64,000 nucleotides of DNA from Terebella lapidaria (taxonomy: Eukaryota > Annelida > Polychaeta > Terebellida > Terebellidae): contig OX424557.1 in assembly GCA_949152475.1 (NCBI GenBank), forward strand, positions 28,147,462 to 28,211,461, read 5' to 3'. This document shows positions 11,292 through 26,200 of this stretch, one piece after another. The translations under genes and the position numbers were made by a program. Numbering within the stretch: position 1 is the stretch's first letter; each line of letters begins with the position of its first letter. The notes beneath the pieces are model-generated. The model was not told where the DNA came from. It was given only the letters and a program-made list of their open reading frames with translations, and made no database searches.

Positions 11292-14200
11292 GTGCGTGTG
11301 CCATCGATTTCAGTCAATTTATATTCAGATCGTACATAGCAGATGATATTATGGTCCTGCTGTATCTGGCTGTTCTCTGATTTTTACGGTGGCTGCTTTC
11401 TGCCAACTAGATGTCTAGATGTTATTTTTAGCAATCAACTGAACATATTATTTAAGGAATAATGTATAGATTTAGAGTAATTGTCGCACAATAAACTTCG
11501 AGGGCAAGGTGATGAGGGCTATATCACCTGTCCCGAGAATTTTATTTTGCAGACAATTACGACAAATCTATACATTATTTCTATTATAACATGGTGAATG
11601 ATTGTTAGGAAATAAACATTACCATGGCAACAAATGTTTGTTGCGGTCATGACGTTTTGTAGGCCGTTGCTCCTGGAAACGTAAATCTGATATAGGCCCT
11701 AGGGCCGTATATCAACTGATATAACTGCTTTTGAAATGACTGAAATGCTAAGAGCGCTGTGACGTCACCATGTTAGAATATTTGTTATTCCTAAATCTAT
11801 CAGACTTTAAACACTGTTAAAGGGGCACTATATGGGATTCAGTTTTCAGGGAATTTCCAAGATTTGTCGACCGACGCTTCAGGACTCTTCTATCAATTAC
11901 CGCAGGCTATCAGTGTCATACAACTTCTTTATTGAATATTCAAGATGTCAAGTTGAATATTCAATTAACAAGTTGAATATTCAAGATTATTATGCCTACG
12001 AAAATGCTACAATGGATTACACAGAGAGCAATCGGTCTGATATTTTGCGGTATTGACCTTCTTCATATTGACCTGCGTCGCGCATAGCAACAGACGCTCT
12101 TTCGACGATTGACGTATTGATGCGCTGGTGAAATGACGTTTTTGGTTTTGTAGTGCATGGAAATGTCCATAAAATTCTTTGCTTTCAGGGCCTGAAATGC
12201 CTGGAAAATGTCAGCATTTGTAATCATAGCTCTCCTGATGGGTGTACTTATCATGGTGCGGCATATAATAATAAGTTAATAGACTGGATACAGTGTTTGA
12301 GGAACTCGGTCGTGTCTCGGGCCTCAAACACTGTATCCAGTCAAATCCTATAAGATACCAAGTTGAATATTCAAGTCAACAAAGTTGATATTCAAGATGA
12401 CAACTTGAATATTCAAGATGACAACTTGTATATTCAAGATGACAAGTTGAAAACTCAAGATGACAACTTAAATATTCAAGATGACAACTTGAATTTTCAA
12501 GTTCTTAAAAAAAGAATACGTTTTTGACCCAGAATTTTTGCCGAGCCGACCTGAGGTTATCTGACCAGCGGCTTGGCAAAGATCCTGGGTCAAAAACGTA
12601 ATCTGACCTTTTGTTCTATAAATAGAACAGTCCTAAAGCATCGGCTGAAAAATCTTGGAAATCCCCATTACACAGAGAGCAAGCGGTCCGATATTTTGCG
12701 GTATTGACCTCCTTCATATTGACCTGCGTCGCGCATAGCAACGGACGATCTTTCGACGATTGACGTATTGATGCGCTGGTGAAATGACGTTTCTGGTTTT
12801 GTAGTGCATGGAAATGTCCATAAAATTCTTTGCTTTCAGGGCCTGAAATGCCTGGAAAATGTCAGCATTTGTAATCATAGCTCTCCCGATGGGTGTACTT
12901 ATCATGGTGCGGCATATAATAATAAGTTAATAGACTGGATACAGTGTTTGAGGAACTCGGTCGTGTCTCGGGCCTCAAACACTGTATCCAGTCAATTACC
13001 TATAAGATAACAAGTTGAATATTCAAGTCAACAAAGTTGATATTCAAGGTGACAACTTGAATATTCAAGATGACGACTTGAATATTCAAGATGACAAGTT
13101 CAAAAGTCAAGATGACAACTTAAATATTCAAGATGACAACTTGAATTTTCAAGTTCTTAAAAAAAGAATACGTTTTTGACCCAGAATCTTTGCCGAGCCG
13201 ACCTGAGGTTATCTGACCAGCGGCTTGGCAAAGATCCTGGGTCAAAAACGTTATCTGACCTTTTGTTCTATATATAGAACAGTCCTGAAGCATCGGCTGA
13301 AAAATCTTGGAAATCCCCATTAAACAGAATCCCATATAGTGCCTCTTTAAATAATAGTGCAATATCTGGAATCTTGTATTATGGCGATGTTTATCCTACA
13401 GTCAGTCATGAGTGATAGTCTGCATTTATCACCTAATAGAACTGAATTTGCCCTGATAACAAAAAATGCCCCCTGATTGATAAACAGAATACTAACCATG
13501 ATACAGATGATCTGCCCTGAAAAACAGGGCAAAATAGGAAATTCTTCGTATCGCTCTACCCCGGCACAAAAATCAGGGCAATACAAAAAATTCCTGTATC
13601 GCCCTGTGGTATAAAACAAATCAAAATGTAGGGATTTCTGCCATTGTCCTGAACAATCAATTGGTGCTATGGTGATCAGTTGTATTAGGTGATGAAATAT
13701 TACAACATGGTTTGTTTTGTATCATGCCCTGTATCATTGCCCTCATGCTGCATCTGCACTCGTCCTTTGGACTCGCGCTGATACTGGCACTCCGGGCAAT
13801 GATACTGGGCATGCATGATACAAAACAAACCATGTAATATACGTATCGTTCAATTGTGAACCCATGTTATGCACAGGTTTCATAATTGCTAATGGTCTAT
13901 TCTAAATTAATTGATTACTAAATTTGTTTAAAAATTAGACAGCAAACAAAAAAGTTAGCCCATTTGGTCTGCATATAAACTACAAAATGTTATTTATATT
14001 ATATGGCCTTGTCCCACGGAACCAAAACAACAAAATTGAAGTCTGTCAACTGCAACTATGGCTATGTTCACTATGTAAATTTTTACTATGGGCAGAAAAA
14101 GCTGGGCTAACTTTTCTCTTTACTGCCTTAACTCAACCTTTTTAAATACCATATTTTTAATATTTTTAATATCATAATTTTTTGTTCTTATTAAACTACC

Positions 14201-17200
14201 AAGGATTTGGTTATCTTGATAAAGCTATTGAGGAAAAATGGAGTCAAACTTAATGACATCTTCCATATGGATCTTAGAACTAGGCCTACTCATTTATGAT
14301 TCAGTTGTGATTGGTCAAGGACTCATCGACTGGTTACATGTTTCTAAAGTATGTGTTTACGAATTATAGCTATCTTAAACAAATAAATGTCCAATTGATC
14401 AAGGTTCAGTTAGAAGCCATGCAATGAGTATTACTTCCCTACTATGGGATGTAGGCCACTATAAGTCGTGTTACTTCATATGGTTTGTGTTCATAATTTG
14501 TAATTTGCCTATGTTTTTATTTTATCGCCAGAACTGCCACAGAACTGCCCAAACTTAGGCTATGTGTACCAGCAGGTGTTTTGTGGGAACCCATGGAGCC
14601 CGAGTGACTGCACACTTGAAGTGTGGCTCTGTGATGGTCGCCAAGATTGCTCCACTGGTCTCGACGAGTCTCCTGCTACATGTTCTGGAGGTTAGCCTTT
14701 CTGACTTGAAATATTGATTTTCCATCATGTTTGGTATTTAAACAGTATGAACATGGTATTTTGTTCTTAACGTGATTACATGTACATCCATGATGTATCT
14801 TGCACTTTGTTGTTTATATTTTTCAGATAACCCCTGCAGAAATATCACCTGCTGGAATGGAGGAACTTGTTATGGTGTTCCCTACCAAGTACATAAGACT
14901 GTAGCTTATCATGTGTGTATTTGTCAGGATGGATATACAGGGCGCTATTGTGAACTGTCACGTAATATAAATGGTTTTACTGCTTCTGATCTCCTGACGC
15001 CAGTGGGTAGCGATGAATTAGCAACATTAGAACCTTCTGACACAAAGCCAACAGAACCACCAACAACTGTCCCCGAGGAAACCACACAATTCAACCAGGT
15101 AATTACCACTGAACCGCCTCCAACACATCAGCCATCAGCAGACACCACAGAAGATGAGATAACATCATTTGATGCCCTGGAGAACAGAGCAAATGACCCA
15201 ACACTGGAGCCTGTGACAGAGCTGCAGCAGGAACCTCGAGCCACTCTTCTGCCTGACGTCTCTCAATGCTTCCCCAGTCCATGCTACCATGGAGTGTGTA
15301 CACCTCTCTGGGAGGGATTCCAGTGTACCTGTCGACCCGGTCAGTGCTACAGCAATGTCAAGAGGCTATTGCCTACAAATAAGTATAGTGAATCTGGACA
15401 TGTGCAATATGGATTAAATTCCGAGTACCATGAGTAGTTCAACTGAGAATTTGGGGGTACTTTTTTTTCTCCAAGCAGTTTCTCAAGTCGAGTAACAAAT
15501 ATTTTTATGATCATTGTCAGAGGGGAATTAAATTGACTGTGTGATTCATATACCTGCAGGCTTCACTGGAACAATATGTCAAATGAGCATCGACCCATGT
15601 GCCTCAGAACCTTGCATCAATGGTGGTGTCTGCTCTGTAAGTATACTAAAATGCCTGTGAACATACCCCAAAAGAACATTCAGCAAAAAGCATTGTACAA
15701 GAGTGTATCTACCATTTATGGGACTTTTCTCTTTAATTCACCCATTGAAATTTTAAACCATTGTCATGCCTACATCAGGTGTCAGGCCAGAGTGAGAACC
15801 CGTTTGTCTGTACGTGTCAACCGGGCTTCACCAGTCGCCAGTGTGAGGTAGCTGTAGACGAATGCAGTAGTAATCCCTGCCAAAACGGTGGAACGTGTGT
15901 GGACCGAGTGGCTGCCTTCACCTGCGAGTGTCGATCTGGATACACAGGTTTGGTTTATGTTTGCTCACGTAATGAACATTTATGTACTTTCTTTCTTTGC
16001 TCGAGCACAATATATACATGTTTTTCTACTCTAATTTATATCCATACAAGTTTTATTTTTCAAAAAATGCAAAATGCTCAGTAACTAGCCTGAAACATGT
16101 GAAAGGTACACATCATTTTGTTAACTTGTGTACATGTACACGTACATGTATGGTGAACGAATATACCCTGATACCTCAAGTATATGTCCCCCCCCCACCC
16201 CTGTATTTGCTACAGGTGCACGCTGTGAGGTTAACATTGACGAGTGTGGCTCCAGTCCCTGCTATCTCGCTGAGGGAGGCTCCTGTGTGGACGGAATCAA
16301 TCAGTTCAGCTGCGAGTGTCCTGCCTCTCGAGCCGGCAGACTGTGTGAGCGCCAGCAGCTTTGTCAGCAAGGTTAGGGGCCACAGAGAACACATTGATAG
16401 TTTGAATGTTCTTATTTCACTTACAACTGTTGAATATTCTGTTTACCTACATAACATGTTACATTTTTCTTGTTATCACTACAGATCCTTGTCTGAATTA
16501 TGGAGTGTGTTTTCCGTCACCCATTCCCGGCCAGCAGCCGACCTGCCAGTGTCTGCCAGGCTTCACCGGGCCATTCTGCGAAGTCAATATCAATGAATGT
16601 ATTGGGAATACTTGTGTCAATGGTAATCAATAAATTGTATAAATGTCTTGTATTATTCAATCAACAACTTTATACAGTACCGGTGTGTACTGTGGAATCT
16701 CTAGATATTCTTTTCTGCAGGTATAACTGAATAAACTTGTGTCTTTTCCTCCAGGTATATGTATGGACAGTATTTTGTCATACACATGCCAGTGTAATGA
16801 AGGTTATACAGGACCAAACTGTGAGACACGAATTGACCCATGCCAGCCGAATCCTTGCCAAAACAATGGCTACTGCTGCAGAAGTGGCAAGTCCTGGTGT
16901 GCCGCACATCTGCCTGTGTGGTACTTCGAGTGCTACTGCACAAACGGCTACACAGGTGAACAGAGACATCCCAAGTCATGTGAAAAATTGTTGGCTGTAT
17001 ATCACATTTAGTAAATGTGAAACATGTTGATGTGAGCATGCTAGAAGTTCAGGCATCTGTATTACCATGTCTATATGCAGGTTCCCGGTGTGAGCGTCCC
17101 CCTGATCCCTGCTCTCCGGACCCTTGCAGAAATGGTGGACTCTGTAACCATGTGGGCACTGGTTATGTCTGCACCTGTCCCGTCAACTATGTCGGTGAGT

Positions 17201-20200
17201 TTCTGTGACAAAAACATAACACTCTCAAAAACAGAAGAAATCGCTGTACCGAAAGAGAGTTATTGGAAGATAATCCTTGAGTTCTAATACTGTACCGGGG
17301 AATGTATTTTTTTTAATACTGATTTTCAGGAACAAACTGTGAAACACCAGCGCCGTGTGCCAGCCAGCCTTGTTTCAATGGTGGCCAGTGTCAAGATATT
17401 GGAGGAGGCCTTTTCCAGTGCACATGTGATGAGGAGCACTTTGGGATGTACTGTGAGAGCATCATCCCCTGTCTGGGGGAGCCCTGCCTAAACGGGGGAC
17501 TCTGTGTCAACCGAGACTCAGGTTATGACTGCCAATGTCCTGCTATATACGGAGGCGTGAATTGCGAGATCTATCTGCCATGTGCTGGGTTACCATGCAG
17601 AAACAACGGACAGTGTTTCCCCGCAGCGAATGGCCAGTTCCAGTGCTCCTGTCCAGCCAACTTCACAGGGACTTTTTGTGAGAGGTTTCTGCAGTGTTCT
17701 AGTCAGCCGTGCCGAAATGGAGGCAACTGCGTAGAGCAGACTTCTGGCTCGTATAGATGTGACTGCCCCCTGCCATACACAGGACTGAACTGTGAAATCA
17801 TCCAATCATGTGCAATGAATCCCTGTGGTGCGGGGGGACAGTGTACCCCAGTAGGGAACAGTTTCATTTGCATTTGCAATCCAGGCTTCACTGGACTGAA
17901 CTGTGAGACATTCATGGCATGCGCCAGCTCACCCTGTGCCAATAATGGCGTTTGTGAAAACACTGGCACAACTTTCAGCTGCACGTGTCAGCCCTCATTC
18001 ACAGGCACTCGGTGCGAGGTTTATATTCCCTGCACCACCACCCCTTGTCTGAACAGTGGAGTCTGTGTGCCAGATGGAACTACATTCCGCTGTGCTTGCA
18101 CGCCTGCCTACACGGGGCCCCGCTGTGAGTTCTTCCGCTCGTGTACAAGCCTACCATGCCAGAACCAGGGCCTGTGTACTGACCTGGACAATGGTCAGTT
18201 CAGGTGCGACTGTCCTCCAATGTTCACAGGGAGGTTGTGTGAGACCTCAATGCTCTGCTTCCCCAATCCCTGCCTGAACAGCGGACAGTGCAGCATACAG
18301 AACGGACAGATCATCTGCTCCTGCGTACCTCCTTTCATGGGTCCGAGGTGTGAGATGCGGGACAACTGCGTCAATCAGCCATGTGAGAATGGAGGCTACT
18401 GCGTCAACCTCGAGACCGGATCCAGATGCCTTTGCACCTCGTCTTACACTGGGATCAACTGTGAGACTTTCCTGCATTGCTCCAGTAACCCCTGTTTGAA
18501 CAATGGAGCCTGCAGTGAAGACGGCAACACCTACCTCTGTACCTGCACGCAGATCTACGGCGGTCGCAACTGTGAGAACTTCCTGCCCTGTGGCAGCTTC
18601 CCGTGCCTCAACGACGCACAGTGCATCAACCGTGGGGGAACGTATGAGTGCCAGTGTCGGCCCTACTACCAGGGCGTCAACTGTGAGGTAGCCACCCAGT
18701 GCGCAAGCTCCCCTTGTCTGGCAGGAATTTGCAACAATGTAGGTGAATCGTACGTGTGCGAGTGTGATGCGCGATTCACCGGCCGCAACTGTGACAGTCC
18801 ACTGATCTGTGACGTGGCGACTTGCATCAACGGGAATTGTCAGGTCATCGGAGGCGTCGGGACCTGTGTCTGTCTTGCAGGGTACACAGGTACGTTGAAT
18901 GAGCATCATGGTCAATACTTCAGTATACATGTAGTAAGACCAGTGTGAGACAATGTGCGAGAATTGTTGCCTCACCTTATATCCATTTATTTCTGATGCA
19001 CTATTATGTACACATATGTATGTGCCGGTACATGTATTGGCACCTATTCTCTCACATTTATGACAAGTTAAAAAGTAGAGCATATTTCAATGTCAGCTTT
19101 ATATACATGTAGAACCCACATAATTGTGTAGTTTAAGTGATGTCATAAGAATACAATCTACATGTAGTACATTTAACTTCAATGCATAAGAGTATTTTAT
19201 GCATAAGTTAAGATGGTTAGCCTGATTACATAGTTCAAAGAATATAGTTATGTTTTACTGTTATTTATGCTGTTTAACAATTTAAGAGCTTTATCTGAAA
19301 AATTTTGACGCATTATGGCTTTCTCCTATTTCAATTTTCACATACCTACTTATATTTCACTGGGAATTATTTTAATATTTCACTTTAGTGTCTCCAATAA
19401 TTCACCACTTAGCATGTTTAGTTTTCAGACATATTCTTTCATTTTTTTCCTTCCCTCTCTCTCTCTCTTGCACTGACCTCGCACTATTTTCCACTTTATG
19501 CCGTAAAGGCGCTGTCTGTGATGTGCCAATCACCCAGTGCTCTGAGCCGTGTATGTCGCCCTGTCAGTGCATAGAGCAGTCTGTGGGCCTGTTTCAGTGT
19601 CAGTGCCCTGTCACCCAGCCTCCCCCCACCCCCCAGACCACCCCCCTCCTAGTGTCCTGCGACTCAGCTCCCTGCTTTAACGGCGGCCAGTGTATCCACT
19701 TGGACAGTGGTACCTTTTGTCAGTGCACACCACCTTACCAAGGTAAGCATTCAACTTAACGAATCACGCATGTGCTGAGGTGAAGTTATTGGGATCCAGT
19801 AAGATTGGGGTACATGTGCATGAAAGTTTTACAGGACATATAAATAAATAACAGCTTCATTGACACTGTTGGGTGACATAATATACATACATGTACTTTT
19901 GCATTCTTAATTACAAATTTTACATTTAGATAATTACATGTATTTGCTTGCACTTTTAATGCAATGATAGCTCATATTAATGAGTTACATTTATTAAAAG
20001 TATACCATACATGTAGATTACCGGCAATTGTTGCAAGCTTGGAGGGTGTAGGTGACAATAACCTGTGGAAACATTTTCTCATAAAATAGTGTGCAAAATT
20101 AATTAATTTATTACCGTTATGCCTTTCACATAATCTCAAAGGATACATAGAAGGTTGGCTTTTACCTCTCTGGCACTTATATGGAATCCTGCTATATGGA

Positions 20201-23200
20201 AACAAGCTTTAACTGTCATGTATTGAAGAGAGAATTCATAAGTATGACTTACTTACATTATAAAAGAGATGAAATCTCTAAAAACTTGCTATCATCTAAA
20301 TCATGTAAATTGATCTTGATAGTACTTTCTTGTACGGTAAGTGAATTGTTTGAAAATATACTCGTAACAGTACTCAAGACTACATGTTTTATAATATTAG
20401 CTGATAATTTAGTAATGATTTTTCTAACACTTTCTGTGCAATTCACATGACATAATTATTAATAGAATCATTTGAAGAAGCCTAGCTTATTTGGACAAGA
20501 TGACTCTGCCATTAGTGAAAGCCATAATTATTTTCCCATCAGTGTATTTTTTATGTCTTATTTATCACATTCTGCAAACTGAATTTTGAGCTTTTCTCTG
20601 CTTTTAAGATTACCCACTGCTTGATACATTTTCTTTCATGCAATTTGTAAGTTAACTTTAAGTTATTTGTACAGCCAATTATAAACACAATTTGTATTGT
20701 AAAATTTGTCATAGATACATGTGCATACACTGTGTACAGGAGCACGGTGTGAGAAGCGAGCTGGGGTGTGCGACAATCGGCCTTGCTTCAACCAGGGACG
20801 ATGTATAGATGACGGATCGTCCTTCAGATGTGTCTGCCAGCCTCCCTGGACTGGTCTGTGTACATTATGCAATGGATTACTTTCTAGACCACCATATGTC
20901 TTGTGTCTTATTATGCTTAAATTGGATGCAATATTGGGGATATCAATCAAATGAAGATAAATGAAGTGTCCATGTATATGCTTTGATTTGCATGCCCTCT
21001 ATCCGATACAGGGGAGGTGTGTGAGGTTGAGATTCGGCTCTGTCGCGAGGGACCCTGCGCTAACGGAGGGACTTGTCATACGGACAGTCTCGGCGTGTTC
21101 TGTATGTGTCTGCCGCAGTATGGAGGCCTCTTCTGTCAGCTCCTGGATGGTGAGTGACTCCAGCCTATTGGCTGTGTGGGTCCGACTGTACTCCATGCCT
21201 AGGATATGAAATAAATGTTATAGCATACATTAAGTATGTAGTAGAGCTACATGCTCATAGGGACACTGTTACATTTATTCACAGGCCTTTGTGACCCTAA
21301 CCCTTGCTTCAATGGAGGAGACTGTTGGCAGGTGGATGGAGCTGCTGTCTGTGACTGCCCCAGGGGAACTGAGGTATGGTTCGATTCGCTTGTACATAAA
21401 ATAAAACTATAACAGGATTGTTTCTTTCCCATTTACTTCAGCTGGAGATTGCAGCACATTCCATGTTCTTTAGCTTTCCAGCCTGAAATTATTTAGCAAA
21501 ATTCACACAATAGTATATCTCTCAGTGCATGAACTCCATGCATACCGTCCTTTTTTGTATCAGGGTCCGCGCTGTGAGAACAGTGTTATTGGCTGTATCC
21601 CCAACCCCTGTAATGAAGGCAACTGTGTGGAGAACTCCCAGGGCAGCTTCCAGTGCACCTGTCCTCCTGACTGGATCGGAGCCCAGTGCCAGATTAGGAA
21701 CCCCTGCTTCTGTAAGGCTCAATCTCACATTAAAGGATTTGATTACCATATTTTCAACGTGATTATTATTATGATCTGATTTGGTGATTAATGGTTTGAA
21801 TAATCGAATGATGAATAATGATGCAAGGTTTACCCAAACCAGAAAGGCTAGAAATGTACAGGTTATTTTTTTACTGAAATGGCCATTTTAATCTATAGTA
21901 AACACTTATTGTATCCCCCGAACAAAGTTCGGCGGATACTATGGATTTACGATCGTCGCGCCGCCGCCGCGTCCGCGTCCGCAGACACTTTCTTGTGAAC
22001 GCACTGCAGCTTGCAAGTATGAACCGATTTTGATAATATTTCATAATACATGTCTTATGGTGAGATCTGGACACCTATCGATTTTGGTTGCCATAGCAAC
22101 CAAAATAGCCGATTGGCGTAACATTTTGTGCTCAAATTAGCCTGTTTAACACACATGAGTTGTGAACGCTCTACGGGTGGGAGTTTTCGATGAATGATGA
22201 TGAAATCGCACAGGCTCAATGAGAAAGACCATCACACGAAACCTATTGTTTTTCAGAATGATCGAATAAATATTAATAAGTTTGAGAGGTTAACTTATTA
22301 CGACAATTAAAATACCTACTTTGACATGTGTGATCACTTCAATAACCTGTACTATGAAAGCAAATTGCACTGGATTCTTGTTCAGAATACAGAACTGATG
22401 TTTTTGGTGAAAAAAGAACAATATTACTGAATAAGTTAATATTGGTTTTACTAGTTAAGTCTATTATCATGATTATTGACCACAATAAAAATAGTTAAGA
22501 CGAGAAACATTTATTATTGAGCTCAACAAGGTAAAGGTTTTGTCCAGTAGAGATTTCACAGGTGTAACCGAATAAGTTAACATTATTTTTACTAGTTAAG
22601 TCTATTATTGACCACAATAAAAATAGTTAAGACAAGAAACATTTATTATTGGGCTCAACAAGGTAAAGCTTCTGTGCAGTAGAGATTTCATGGCTGTAGC
22701 CGAATAAGTTAACATCATTTTTACTAGTTAAGTCTATTATTGACCTCAAGAAAAATAGTTAAGACAAGAAACATTTATTATTGAGCTCAACAATTTAAAA
22801 TTTTTGTCCAGTAGAGATTTCATGGGTGTAACCGGATAAGTTAACATTATTTTTACCAGTAAAGTTAATTTTTACTTCGAATTTCAACTTGGAACCAAGT
22901 TTGGCACATATTATGAATTAAAATATAATTTATGGTGAAAAGATCGATCTGGCTCAAATTTCGTCATTAATGTAGTTTTGGTCAACTTTTACTTTGAATT
23001 TCAACTTGGAACCAAGTTTGGCACATAGTACATGTATGAGTTGAAATATAACTTATAGTGAAAAGTTCGATCTGGCTCCAATTTAGTCATCTCGCAACTT
23101 GGAACCAAGTTTGTCAAATATTCTGAGTTGAAATATAGCTTTAGGTGAAAACTTTTATCTGGCTGTAATTTCGTTATTTTTTTCGAACATGTCGAAATGG

Positions 23201-26200
23201 AAATTCGAATGCAGTGATTTTAGTGGTGATCTTGAATTCGACCTTCAATAAGCTTGAAAGGTTTCACACTCACAATGTACATCAGCGATATATTTGGGGC
23301 AACAGTGATGATAGGGCTATGGGGGATACACCCTAGCGGTCGTAGGCGACCGGAAGCGTCTAGTTATATTGTCCAAACATCTAACATAGTGGTAGAAGTA
23401 TGGCAATAATAAACTGATGTCATTTGACATGTTTTACCACAGCCCAGCCCTGTAACAATGGCGGTACCTGTGTGGCTAACGAGGCTGACTTTACCTGTCA
23501 GTGTCTCAGTGGATTCTCAGGCCCTCTCTGTGGAGGCTCAATGCCTAGGTGTGCAAGTGCACCTTGCTTCAATGGAGGAGCCTGCTCAGAGAATTCCACA
23601 GCTCCATCGGGATTTGTCTGCTCCTGTTTGCCAGGTAATTATGGGTTGTCAGTGTCATGTGTTCAATGCCATAACATGGATAGAGCTAACACAAACAGTG
23701 GCAGATGTATGTGTACCGGGGTAATTGTCTATTTTAGGTTTCACCAGTACACAGTGTGAAGTCAACATCGATGACTGTGCTGGGGATATCAAGTGTTTCA
23801 ATGGAGGAACTTGTCGTGACCTGGTCAATTCCTTCAGGTATTGCCATTTCAATGCCATTGTGAGTTTATGTGTTTTCATTCACATAATACACTATTATTC
23901 ACACATTATGACATTTTGTGCTGTAAAGCTGTAATGTCACATGCAAGACCATACATGTCACATCATCACCATACATGACATCATGCCATGCTCACTGTTA
24001 TGATGGTAACCTGTTGATTCCCCACCCCAGGTGCGACTGTGAGGCAGGCTACTCTGGTACCCAGTGTACCGTGCGTGACACATGTATCAACGAGCCGTGT
24101 GGTCTTCAGGGAACCTGCCAGAGTGTCCCTAACACTGAGTACAACCTGGACTACACATGTGTGTGTCTGCCCGAGTATGAGGGTCCCAACTGTAAACAGT
24201 TCCGTTACTGCTCCTCCTCCCCCTGCAGGAATGCGGGTGTCTGCGCCAACCTACCTACTGGCTTCAGGTGGGGCCCCGGTCAAGTCATAATGAGATCTAA
24301 GTGTATCGTTGACACATTTTTCTATGTACTGTTTTCAAGTACTTTCATATTCTGTCACAGTTGTACCTGCCAACCGGGATTTACAGGACCGACATGTGAG
24401 CAACAGATTCAGGGATGCAATGGTAATTGTCCGTGCATGTTCCAAGTCATGAAATGAGATCACTTTATGATGACTAAGCATGATGAATTGAAGATGATCA
24501 AAATTTGCTGCAGAATAATGATCATGATAGATAAAACCACAATCTTCTCTTGTCTAGGTGTGACCTGTAATGGGCGAGGTACCTGCGTGCCCACCGGTCT
24601 GTTTGGGTATCGCTGTAACTGTACGGAAGGCTTCGTGGGCCAAGACTGTGAGAGCTCTTCCTGTGGCCTCCAGCCCTGCCTCAACAATGGTGTCTGCAAG
24701 GTATCTGAGACTGTTGGCTTCCTCTGTCAGTGTCCTCAAGGCCTTGTCGGTGACAAGTGTGAGACAGGTACGCGTAGATACTTGCTGTGTCTGTGACTGA
24801 GCTTTATATGGTAAACCATAGAGAATGGGGGAAAAAATCTGACCAAAGTTCAAGGTTAAACTATTTTAGCAACAGAAGAGAGGCATTCTTAAATTTGACT
24901 ATCAACTATAATAAAGAGTCATTTGTTTGCGATTCTCCTCTCATCTGCAAAGTTTTGCACTGATCATACATGTATATTGAAGTAGTTGTGGTACAAAAAA
25001 TGTCATGTACTGGATTTACACTTGCCTCACAGCTTCTGAGTCTGTCTGGCCAGAGTTCTCCGGAAACTCCTACTTGAGCCTGCCTCTAGTACCTGGACTG
25101 TCTGACCGGACTGCGATTGAGGTCCGCTTCAAAGCCAGTAACGGAGATGGATTGCTGCTCTATGCCAGCCACTCAGACACAGCGAATGGGGACTTCATGG
25201 CACTTGGCCTGGAGCAACAGGTCCCTGTCTTCAGGATTAATCTTGGTATGTAACCGCTCTGTTACACTGATTAGTAGAATGTGCATATATTTGAATATAT
25301 TTAACTGGATTTGGACAGGGTTGTGAATTATGGAGATATTATAGGTAGTTTCAGCTAGATCAAACCGAACAGTATATCTGTGACAGTCCGATATATGTCC
25401 AAAATATTTTTCAACTTTGAGGAAACCATTAAGTTTCACAACAGCATATGCTTTGGAATCAGGTTCTGGAGTATTGCCATTACGAGGACAGGCTCTGATG
25501 CTTGACATGTGGCACACAATCAAGATCACGCGTGTACAGAGGAGTACGGAGATGAGGGTAGGTGACTTCATTGTCCAGGGCCAGGCGCCTGAGGGCAGTG
25601 TGGGGCTGACACTGGAGTCTCCCATTTCCGTGGGAGGGGTCAGCAACTTCAGCGAAGTCAACCCCAGGATCGGGTTCTCCACCGGCTTCCAGGGCTGTGT
25701 GCATGATGTCAAGGTATATTACATGGCTTCCATTGTACATACATCATGTATCAGATTGTAATGTTTACCATCTTACACATGGTGACCTATGGCTATCAGT
25801 ACATTCCATCCCATTTTCAGGTGGGTCAAAGTCAGGCAGCACTATTGCCATGGGGCGATTCCGTAGAATCTCAGGATGTGAGCTCCTGTACCTCAGATCC
25901 CTGCACTGCCCACAACTGTGCTAATGGAGGTCAATGTATCATGGACTCTGGCTCAGGGTTCTCCTGCCTCTGTCCTGTGGGCTTTGGTGGAACATCTTGC
26001 ACTCAAGGTAGAGATCAAATCTGTCACTATTCACTGATCGATTGCCATTGTCGCAGATTTTGACTGTAATCTGAAAAAAGGAGAATATCGGTGCTTGAAA
26101 TACACATCTGATTTCTTTCAGTTGTAGCCAGACCGACTATCCCCGGTTTCACTGGCGCCAGTTACCTACACCTGATGTCGCTGCCTCTCACCGGCCAAAA

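Larger units (their letters stand above)
12017..13318. repeat. Tandem duplication of a ~651-bp unit
   Basis: Unit 1 (12017-12667) and unit 2 (12668-13318) align end to end with few substitutions. Landmarks such as TTACACAGAGAGCAA, the 21-bp hairpin and GAATACGTTTTTGACCCAGA recur with a constant offset of 651. The unit itself contains a nested inverted repeat around ACGTTTTTGACCCAG / CTGGGTCAAAAACGT. The 60-70 residue frames in each copy are by-products. Confidence 0.85.
11817..13350. mobile_element. 1.5-kb composite element with TTAA-type ends
   Basis: Ends are TTAAAGGGGCACTATATGGG and, inverted, TTAAAGAGGCACTATATGGG, with inverted similarity running about 75 bp. TTAA at both outer edges would fit a piggyBac-like target duplication. 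Inside, a ~651-bp unit is tandemly doubled, with AT-rich arrays of CAAGTTGAATATTCAAGATG-type motifs. A 237-bp relative lies at 51370-51606. No transposase is seen, so it is presumably mobilised in trans. Confidence 0.8.
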
